NCBI GenBank assembly: GCA_937930025.1
Contig: CALGJW010000391.1
Location: 1 to 34,039, forward strand
Source: an uncultured Saprospiraceae bacterium
Lineage (GTDB): Bacteria; Bacteroidota; Bacteroidia; Chitinophagales; Saprospiraceae
Reading direction: 5' to 3'
Length of the DNA: 34,039 bases
Positions 26,797-34,039 of this stretch are shown piece by piece. The position numbers and the translations under genes are program-made. The stretch's first letter is position 1, and every line of letters begins with the position of its first letter. The notes beneath the pieces were generated by a model. That model ran no database searches, was not told the origin of the DNA, and worked only from the letters and a program-made list of their open reading frames with translations.

Positions 26797-28731
26797 ATGG
26801 GAGAGCAAAGAGTAAGTTTATTGAAAGGGGACGACCATATGGGAGCTTTTGTAAAGCAACTATTGGATGATGTTCAGGCACTTGAATACATGTTAGATCA
26901 CGATCTTTTTGAGACTGGAATCACTAGAATTGGAGCTGAGCAAGAAATGTGTTTGGTTAACAAAGACACCCTGAAACCAGCACCAATCGCCATGAAGGCC
27001 TTGAGTAGGATGAAAGAATATCCCTGGGTTGAAACTGAACTTGCGAAATTTAACCTTGAGACAAACTTAACTCCAAGAGAATTTAAAGGAAAAGCCCTTT
27101 CTGCTTTAGAAAATGAAAATTCCAGCTATCTTAAAAAGATTAGCAAAAAACTAAACGAACTAGATTCCGAATTAATCCTTACCGGAATTCTTCCCACTTT
27201 AAGAAAATTTCATTTGGACATGAAATTTCTTACTCCCAAGAAGCGATATCACGCACTTATGGAATCCATCAACTCACAATTGATTGGCCAATCCTACGAA
27301 CTTCGGCTTTTGGGAATTGATGAGTTGTTGGTGCGCCATGACTCTCCCCTACTTGAGGCATGTAATACTAGCTTTCAAGTTCACCTTCAAGTTGCTCCGA
27401 AGGATTTTGTAAAAATGTATAACATCTCTCAGGTTTTGGCAGCGCCTTGTATTGCTATTTCTGCTAACTCACCTATTGTCTTTGGAAGAAGGCTTTGGCA
27501 TGAATCAAGAATTGCATTATTCCAACAAGCTTTAGATACTCGAACAACTCATGACCATCTTCGGGAAAGAAGTCCAAGGGTAAACTTTGGATCTGATTGG
27601 TTGAAAGAATCTGTGCTGGAAATTTACCGAGAAGATATTGCTCGATTCAGAGTATTAATTGCGAGTGATATAAAAGAGGATTCTATCAACATGATCAGCA
27701 AAGGAAAAATTCCTAAGCTACGAGCATTGCAAGTGCATAATTCCACCGTTTATCGTTGGAATAGACCCTGCTACGGAATCAGTCCTAATGGAAAACCACA
27801 TTTGAGAATTGAAAATAGAGTTTTTGCTGCAGGCCCAACTGTCATCGATGAGGTAGCCAACGCTGCATTTTGGTTTGGTTGCATGATTGGTTTGGCAGAC
27901 GAAGTGAAAGATATAACTACCCAAATTGACTACGCAGATATCCGAGATAATTTTTCTAAAGCTGCCCGATATGGAATCGATTCAAAATTTACTTGGTTTA
28001 AAGATCGAAAAATTAGTTCAATTGATTTAGTACGCAAAGTATTATTACCTATAGCTCGCAGAGGATTAAAATCACAGAAAATTGATTCAAAGGATATTGA
28101 TAAATATTTAGGTGTCATTGAAGGTCGTTGTAAAACTCACATGAATGGTGCGCGTTGGCAATTACGTGCATACACTCGATTAAAAAAAGAAACTACCGCG
28201 GATGAAGCGCTAAGTTGTTTGACCTCTGCGATTATCCAGAACCAGAAAACAGAAAAACCAGTTCATACTTGGAAAATGCCAAAATTGTCTGATTTTCAAA
28301 ACTATCAAGCAAGCGAAATGACAGTAGAAGAATTTATGATCACCGATTTGTTCACGGTTCAAAAAGACGACATCATTCAACTTGTTGCAGAAATGATGGA
28401 TTGGAGAAATATTCGGTATACGCCGGTTGAAGATAAAAATGGAGCATTAGTCGGACTGGTTACTTCTCGAATATTATTACATCATCTCATTCGAAATGCA
28501 AAATTGAAAAAAGATGAGGTGGTTGTAAAAGATATAATGATCACAAATCCAATTACTATTAGTCCTGATGAATTAATCTTGACTGCAAGAGATATGATGC
28601 GGGATAACGAGATTGGTTGCTTACCTGTTGTCAAGGACGGCGAACTTGTTGGATTAATCACAGCTATGGATTTTCTTAAGATTTCGGGAAGACTAACTAA
28701 TCCCAAAGGCAGTAAAAAGAGGAAAAAATAG
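26797..28731 (+). CDS. Glutamate-cysteine ligase family 2 (GCS2)-like protein fused to a C-terminal CBS-domain pair
   Basis: 644 aa; RIGAEQEMCLVN; RIENRVFAAGPTVIDEVANAAFW; C-terminal CBS repeats VEEFMITDLFTVQKDD... and VKDIMITNPITISPDE...GCLPVVKDGELVGLITAMD. Confidence 0.82.
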   Translation: MGEQRVSLLKGDDHMGAFVKQLLDDVQALEYMLDHDLFETGITRIGAEQEMCLVNKDTLKPAPIAMKALSRMKEYPWVETELAKFNLETNLTPREFKGKALSALENENSSYLKKISKKLNELDSELILTGILPTLRKFHLDMKFLTPKKRYHALMESINSQLIGQSYELRLLGIDELLVRHDSPLLEACNTSFQVHLQVAPKDFVKMYNISQVLAAPCIAISANSPIVFGRRLWHESRIALFQQALDTRTTHDHLRERSPRVNFGSDWLKESVLEIYREDIARFRVLIASDIKEDSINMISKGKIPKLRALQVHNSTVYRWNRPCYGISPNGKPHLRIENRVFAAGPTVIDEVANAAFWFGCMIGLADEVKDITTQIDYADIRDNFSKAARYGIDSKFTWFKDRKISSIDLVRKVLLPIARRGLKSQKIDSKDIDKYLGVIEGRCKTHMNGARWQLRAYTRLKKETTADEALSCLTSAIIQNQKTEKPVHTWKMPKLSDFQNYQASEMTVEEFMITDLFTVQKDDIIQLVAEMMDWRNIRYTPVEDKNGALVGLVTSRILLHHLIRNAKLKKDEVVVKDIMITNPITISPDELILTARDMMRDNEIGCLPVVKDGELVGLITAMDFLKISGRLTNPKGSKKRKK

Positions 28732-28971
28732 GCCCTAGATGGCTGTCTTGAAAATAATCAAAGCTCTTCCCTCTTTAACCAAAGAGAGGAGTCAATCCTT
28801 TGGCTTTTTGCACTTCCCTTCGATAGATCGCCATGTTTTCCCCAAATATTCAAACTATTTGCAAAACTTCCCTTGATTTATGTGACTTTGCTCATTTTTC
28901 AACGCCTAAATAAAAGATTCGAAAGGCTAATTCGTTCGGTAAAAACTCCAACTTATATATCTGGAAAGTCG

Positions 28972-28979
28972 TACTTTTG
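28972..28979 (+). promoter_or_regulatory. Bacteroidota -7 promoter element upstream of aconitase
   Basis: TACTTTTG matches TAnnTTTG, 31 nt upstream of ATG 29010; no clear -33 TTG at the expected spacing. Confidence 0.35.
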
Positions 28980-29009
28980 TAGCCTATTTATCACCTCTAA
29001 ACTTTGTTC

Positions 29010-31283
29010 ATGGCATACGATATAGATATGATCAAAGGGTATTATGAAACCCTTGCTTACCGAATTGACGAAGCAAAAAAAACATTAGGTCGTCCACTCA
29101 CACTTTCAGAAAAAATATTGTACAGTCACTTGCATGAGGATTCTCCTCTTCAAAACTACAATAGAGGAAAAGATTACGTTTTCTTCTCTCCGGATCGTGT
29201 AGCAATGCAGGACGCTACAGCCCAAATGGCATTGTTGCAATTTATGATGGCGGGAAAAGACAAAGTGGCTGTTCCCTCTACGGTTCATTGCGATCACTTG
29301 ATCCTAGCCAAGGTTGGCGCTGAAAAGGATTTGGAGACTTCTAAAGATGTTAATTCAGAGGTATTCGATTTCCTAGGAAAGGTTTCCAACAAATATGGAA
29401 TTGGATTTTGGAAACCTGGTGCTGGGATTATTCACCAAATCGTATTAGAAAATTATGCTTTCCCAGGAGGAATGATGATTGGAACAGATTCGCATACAGT
29501 GAATGCTGGAGGACTCGGAATGGTGGCCATTGGAATTGGAGGAGCGGATGCAGTGGACGTCATGGTAGGAATGCCTTGGGAATTAAAAATGCCAAAACTA
29601 ATTGGCGTAAAATTGACAGGAAAATTAGGTGGATGGACTTCTTCGAAAGATGTTATACTTAAAGTAGCCGGAATCGTTTCTGCTAAAGGGGGAACCGGAG
29701 CAATCGTTGAATATTTTGGTCCAGGTGCTATTTCATTGTCTTGTACAGGGAAAGGAACTATCTGTAACATGGGTGCAGAAATAGGAGCGACTACTTCCAC
29801 TTTTGGCTATGACGATAGTATGAGAAGATATTTGATCGCTACTGATAGAGCAGATGTTGCTGAGTTAGCAGATCAAGTTGCAGATCACTTAACAGGTGAT
29901 CCAGAATGTTATACAGATCCGGATAAATATTTTGATCAAGTAATCGAAATAGACCTAACTACTTTAGAGCCGCATATCAATGGGCCATACACGCCAGACT
30001 TGGCTTGGCCAATTTCAAAATTTGCACAGGCGGTAAAAGACAATAACTATCCGCCAAAATTGGAGGTTGGATTGATCGGCTCTTGTACGAATTCTTCTTA
30101 TGAAGATTTATCTCGTGCAGCTTCGTTAGCGAAACAAGCCCGAGAAAAAAACCTTAAGGTGAAGTCAGAATTCACTATCACTCCAGGTTCTGAGCAGATT
30201 AGATTTACCGTTGAGCGAGATGGTATCCTTGATGAGTTCGAAGCAATAGGAGGAGTGGTTCTAGCAAACGCTTGTGGACCATGTATTGGTCAATGGGCAA
30301 GACACACAGATGATCCTGATCGAAAAAATTCCATTATCACTTCTTTCAATAGAAACTTTGCCAAAAGAAATGATGGTAATCCCAATACACATGGCTTTGT
30401 AGCCTCTCCCGAGATTGTAACTGCCATGGCTATTTCTGGAGATATGTGTTTCAATCCTTTGACGGATACGCTGACCAATGAAAATGGAGAGCAAGTCAAA
30501 CTTGATCCGCCAGTGGGAATAGAACTACCTCCAAAAGGATTCGATGTTGGAGATGCTGGATTCATCGCACCAATTGAAAATGGTTCAGGAATCGAAGTCA
30601 CTGTTAATCCGGAGTCCAATAGAATTCAATTATTGACTCCATTTAAGGTTATTGATCAAAAGCAGGTTAGCAAAATGCGCGTTTTGATTAAGGCGAAAGG
30701 AAAATGTACTACAGATCATATTTCTATGGCTGGGCCTTGGTTGAAATTCCGTGGTCATTTGGAGAACATTTCTAACAACTGTTACATCGGAGCAATTAAT
30801 GCTTTTAATGATAAAACGAATACTGTTATCAACATGGAAACAGGAGAATTTGGAGCAGTTCCTGATGTTGCCAGAGCGTACCGAGATGCCAATATTGGAA
30901 CTGTAGTATTTGGTGAGGAAAACTTGGGTGAAGGATCTTCTAGAGAGCATGCAGCGATGGAACCTAGATTTTTGGGAGTAAAAGCAGTAATTGTGAAGTC
31001 TTTTGCTCGAATTCATGAGACCAATTTGAAAAAACAAGGGATGCTAGCTTTGACCTTTGTTAATCCTGCTGATTATGATAAAGTCAGACAAGATGACTAT
31101 GTGAACATCACAGATTTTGACTCAATGGCCCCAGGCCAAAATTTAACCGTGAGATTAGATCATAGCGATGGAACGACTGATTCATTTGAAGTAAAACATA
31201 CTTATAACCAAGCTCAAATCGATTGGGTTAAGGCTGGATCTGCTTTAAATAAGATTAGAAAAGACGCCGGTGTAATGATGTAA
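29010..31283 (+). CDS. Aconitate hydratase
   Basis: About 758 aa; ATG start at 29010 (the track begins at a TTG codon, 29004); [63 protein letters not shown]. Confidence 0.96.
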   Translation: MAYDIDMIKGYYETLAYRIDEAKKTLGRPLTLSEKILYSHLHEDSPLQNYNRGKDYVFFSPDRVAMQDATAQMALLQFMMAGKDKVAVPSTVHCDHLILAKVGAEKDLETSKDVNSEVFDFLGKVSNKYGIGFWKPGAGIIHQIVLENYAFPGGMMIGTDSHTVNAGGLGMVAIGIGGADAVDVMVGMPWELKMPKLIGVKLTGKLGGWTSSKDVILKVAGIVSAKGGTGAIVEYFGPGAISLSCTGKGTICNMGAEIGATTSTFGYDDSMRRYLIATDRADVAELADQVADHLTGDPECYTDPDKYFDQVIEIDLTTLEPHINGPYTPDLAWPISKFAQAVKDNNYPPKLEVGLIGSCTNSSYEDLSRAASLAKQAREKNLKVKSEFTITPGSEQIRFTVERDGILDEFEAIGGVVLANACGPCIGQWARHTDDPDRKNSIITSFNRNFAKRNDGNPNTHGFVASPEIVTAMAISGDMCFNPLTDTLTNENGEQVKLDPPVGIELPPKGFDVGDAGFIAPIENGSGIEVTVNPESNRIQLLTPFKVIDQKQVSKMRVLIKAKGKCTTDHISMAGPWLKFRGHLENISNNCYIGAINAFNDKTNTVINMETGEFGAVPDVARAYRDANIGTVVFGEENLGEGSSREHAAMEPRFLGVKAVIVKSFARIHETNLKKQGMLALTFVNPADYDKVRQDDYVNITDFDSMAPGQNLTVRLDHSDGTTDSFEVKHTYNQAQIDWVKAGSALNKIRKDAGVMM

Positions 31284-31307
31284 TATCACCGATTAAGTTA
31301 ATATTTT

Positions 31308-31346
31308 AAGGCCTCTTGCTCAATGAGTAAGGGGCCTTATTTTTTA
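31308..31346 (+). terminator. Rho-independent terminator after aconitase
   Basis: aaggcctcttgctca/tgagtaaggggcctt near-perfect stem then a T-run. Confidence 0.85.
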
Positions 31347-31366
31347 TTAAAATCTGGGCTAATTTA

Positions 31367-31396
31367 TTGATATTCAGCAAATTCTTGGTATTTTTC
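31367..31396 (+). promoter_or_regulatory. Bacteroidota-type promoter for mscL
   Basis: TTG (31367-31369) - 19 nt - TATTTTTC (31389-31396, 7/8 to TAnnTTTG); ATG at 31438. Confidence 0.55.
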
Positions 31397-31437
31397 CGCC
31401 TTGAACCATTAATAACACTTAAACAAAATCAACTATT

Positions 31438-31830
31438 ATGTGGAAGGAATTTAAAGACTTTATCATGACGGGGAACGTCATAGATTTCGCGATCGCAGTA
31501 ATCTTAGCCGGAGCAGTAGGTCTGGTTGTTACTACATTTGTAAGCGATGTTATGATGCCTGTGGTGGGTATGATTTCTGGTGGTCCAGATTTCGCTGATA
31601 AAATGATCGAATTAGCACCTGCAGTGGGTGTTGAAGGAACGGATGGTTACCAACCAGCAAACAATCTAAAGTGGGGTAACTGGATTAATACAATCATCAA
31701 TTTATTTATTGTTGGATTTGTATTATTCTTGATGTCTAAATCAGCTGCTAAGTACAAGAAGCCTGAGGCTCCAGCTGGTCCTACTCAAGAAGAGCTACTA
31801 GCTGAAATCCGCGATGCCTTGAAGAAATAA
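31438..31830 (+). CDS. mscL: Large-conductance mechanosensitive channel MscL
   Basis: 130 aa; MWKEFKDFIMTGNVIDFAIAVILAGAVGLVVTTFVSDVMMPVVG; second TM helix and charged C-terminal helix. Confidence 0.96.
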   Translation: MWKEFKDFIMTGNVIDFAIAVILAGAVGLVVTTFVSDVMMPVVGMISGGPDFADKMIELAPAVGVEGTDGYQPANNLKWGNWINTIINLFIVGFVLFLMSKSAAKYKKPEAPAGPTQEELLAEIRDALKK

Positions 31831-31851
31831 ATTCTTATATACGATATTAAG

Positions 31852-31884
31852 AAAGGGTTGTGATTTTATCATGACCCTTTTTTT
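31852..31884 (+). terminator. Rho-independent terminator after mscL
   Basis: agggttgtga-tttta-tcatgaccct stem followed by a T-run. Confidence 0.8.
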
Positions 31885-31910
31885 ATTGTAAAAAAGTCTA
31901 TGCGACTTGC

Positions 31911-32969
31911 CTAATAGTTGTTGTGAACGGCATCAATTGAAAAATGCCTACTGTTGAGATCATGAAGTTTTAGTGCGCTTGTTGTAATTTCTATTTTAGT
32001 CAAGAATGACTTAGCCCAAGCGTTTTTGCTCCTATAGTTAAGAAGCAGTTCACAATAGTTCTTCGCCTTATCGTATTCAGCTGACCAAAAATACAAAAGG
32101 ACCAAATGCTCAATAGCTTGGGCACAAAATCTATCCTTAAATTTCAAATCTTCCTGATCAGAAATATATTTCTCCCAATAAACTAAACTAGATTGAATTT
32201 TGGACTTAAAATCGGTTAACCCACCATCTGGTTTTAACATTTTAAAAGCCTGAGTAGTATTTTCGATTTCATTTCGCCATTGTTCAAATTCTTTTTTTCT
32301 CTTTTCTTCTACATTTGAAAAAACAACGAATTCTACATGCGGTGAAAATCCATATTGTTCATTCACAAATTTTGCTGCTTCTTTTACGATCTCTTCCACT
32401 TCACTTACATAGGCTAAACTAATTTTCAATGGAGCATATCTTTTATCGACAACGGCCTCATCAAAGGTTGCAAACTTATTTCCTTGAACCAGTTTTATGT
32501 CCTTGGAGCTTCGCAATTCTGTCTTTAATAATTCTAATCCATCTTTAGTTGAGACAATAAAAGTTGAAGGTATCGAAAGTTCGTGCTCCCACCAATACAG
32601 GTGATTGACTGCCTTAGCGCCAGCGTCCTGACTGTATCTAATTTCTTTATCCAATATTTCGACTTCTTCAAAGTCATTAATTGGTTTGTAAAATTCTATT
32701 TGAAAAATGAGATCGCTTTTATGTTTTATTTTTGGTAAGGTTGAGAAGTCAAATCCACGAATCAATTCTTGTTTACTGATCAATTTTTCACCGATGTTTT
32801 TCTCCTTGAAAAATATTTCAACCGAGTAATTTTCTAAATTTTGAGGTAGTCTCTTTTGAGCCAACTTTCGATATTCAACGGGTATTTCGAAATCGGATAA
32901 GTTTTGTGCTTTAGAGGAATAAACAATTGAAAGCAAGCCAAGTGCAAGTATTATGGATCTAATTACCAT
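31911..32969 (-). CDS. Hypothetical secreted protein
   Basis: 352 aa; signal peptide MVIRSIILALGLLSIVYSSKAQ; no recognised catalytic motif. Confidence 0.65.
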   Translation of the reverse strand: MVIRSIILALGLLSIVYSSKAQNLSDFEIPVEYRKLAQKRLPQNLENYSVEIFFKEKNIGEKLISKQELIRGFDFSTLPKIKHKSDLIFQIEFYKPINDFEEVEILDKEIRYSQDAGAKAVNHLYWWEHELSIPSTFIVSTKDGLELLKTELRSSKDIKLVQGNKFATFDEAVVDKRYAPLKISLAYVSEVEEIVKEAAKFVNEQYGFSPHVEFVVFSNVEEKRKKEFEQWRNEIENTTQAFKMLKPDGGLTDFKSKIQSSLVYWEKYISDQEDLKFKDRFCAQAIEHLVLLYFWSAEYDKAKNYCELLLNYRSKNAWAKSFLTKIEITTSALKLHDLNSRHFSIDAVHNNY

Positions 32970-33077
32970 AATTAAATTTAGGAATTATTTTTTAGATATT
33001 ATTTTTCCTTTGGCCATTCGAAAAATCGATAAATGAAAACACGCCAATTTGTACTTATTGAATACTCGTAATTTGAT

Positions 33078-33305
33078 AGGACCTTTTATCCTACGGACCA
33101 TTCGGTCATCTTTTTAGATTGGGAAGAGGTGGACTTGATGAGTTTGGTGGGATGAACGTTCATTCGATTTTGCGCCGTCAGGCAATTGCCGCGTAGCGAA
33201 TTTGTGGCGAAGCCAATGAAAAGCCTTCCCGCCCGAAACTGATGTTTCGGTTCCCTCGCTTGAAAGGTCCGTTTAGGACCTTTCATCCTACGGATCGCTC
33301 GGTCA
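33078..33305. repeat. Composite intergenic repeat: two ~31-bp direct repeats and internal palindromes
   Basis: aggaccttttatcctacggaccattcggtca (33078-33108) and aggacctttcatcctacggatcgctcggtca (33275-33305), 27/31 identical; palindromes at 33181-33190, 33233-33250 and 33262-33284. Confidence 0.8.
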
Positions 33306-33307
33306 CA

Positions 33308-33336
33308 TAAAAAAACCCCGTCGTAATGACGAGGTT
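33308..33336 (-). terminator. Rho-independent terminator of the rRNA operon
   Basis: On minus strand: aacctcgtc-attac-gacggggtt followed by TTTTT, downstream of 5S. Confidence 0.8.
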
Positions 33337-33379
33337 ATTTACTTTTTTTTCAATCTCTCTTTAGAGAAAAAGAAAAAAA

Positions 33380-33488
<109 letters not shown>

Positions 33489-33689
33489 AATCTTGCGGTC
33501 CTAAGACCTATTTCTTTTACATAGCTTCTTATAACTATGTTTTTGTTATCCCTATTGTATAACTCTTAAGCTATTCAATAGAATAACATTAACAAATTGG
33601 AAAAGTAGCATAACAAACAATTATCATTACAAAGTCATTCTCGTTGCGAATGAATCTTCGTATTAAGATTCTTATTTAATAATAAAAAA

Positions 33690-34039
<350 letters not shown>

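Noticed and set aside
28755-28805. Imperfect ctcttt/aaagag hairpin after the GCS2-CBS gene
   Set aside because: Imperfect stem and no convincing T-run; not confident as a terminator.
33115-33135. tgggaagaggtgg shared with the 5S rRNA gene (~33453)
   Set aside because: Only ~13 nt in common, and neighbouring sequence does not extend the match; not enough to call a 5S fragment.
33086-33286. 66-aa minus-strand ORF
   Set aside because: Lies wholly in the palindromic/direct-repeat block next to the rRNA operon; composition reflects the repeats, not a protein.

Overview
A Bacteroidota-type chromosomal window, probably Saprospiria/Saprospiraceae-like judging from T9SS sorting tails, a SprB-like repeat and Bacteroidota-style promoters (taxonomy is inference). 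Left to right: the 3' part of a truncated surface protein; a KAS III plus sterol-desaturase/fatty-acid-hydroxylase pair; a molybdenum-cofactor cluster (MocA-like, MobA-like, MoaC on -, MoeB-rhodanese on +); an outer-membrane-type protein, a multi-TM protein and a PhyH-family dioxygenase; dnaB and an RluB/RsuA-type pseudouridine synthase; an accessory island at ~12.9-20.2 kb (LuxR-type regulator, TPR/anti-sigma-like protein, ECF-like sigma factor, CHAT-protease lipoprotein, two small secreted/lipoproteins, metzincin-like protein); GH10 xylanase, a T9SS-tail protein and a SPOR/peptidoglycan-binding protein; GCS2-CBS fusion, aconitase, mscL; and on - the 5S rRNA and the 3' end of the 23S rRNA. 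The best candidate for an undescribed system is the sigma/anti-sigma/CHAT island. A fossil of a second CHAT C-terminus (15087-~15175) lies between the sigma factor and the intact CHAT gene, and two exported proteins flanking the CHAT gene share a C-terminal CHIHxDxT...C motif. Several dispersed palindromic intergenic repeats are also visible. Everything was read by eye from sequence and the ORF track; no database search was run.
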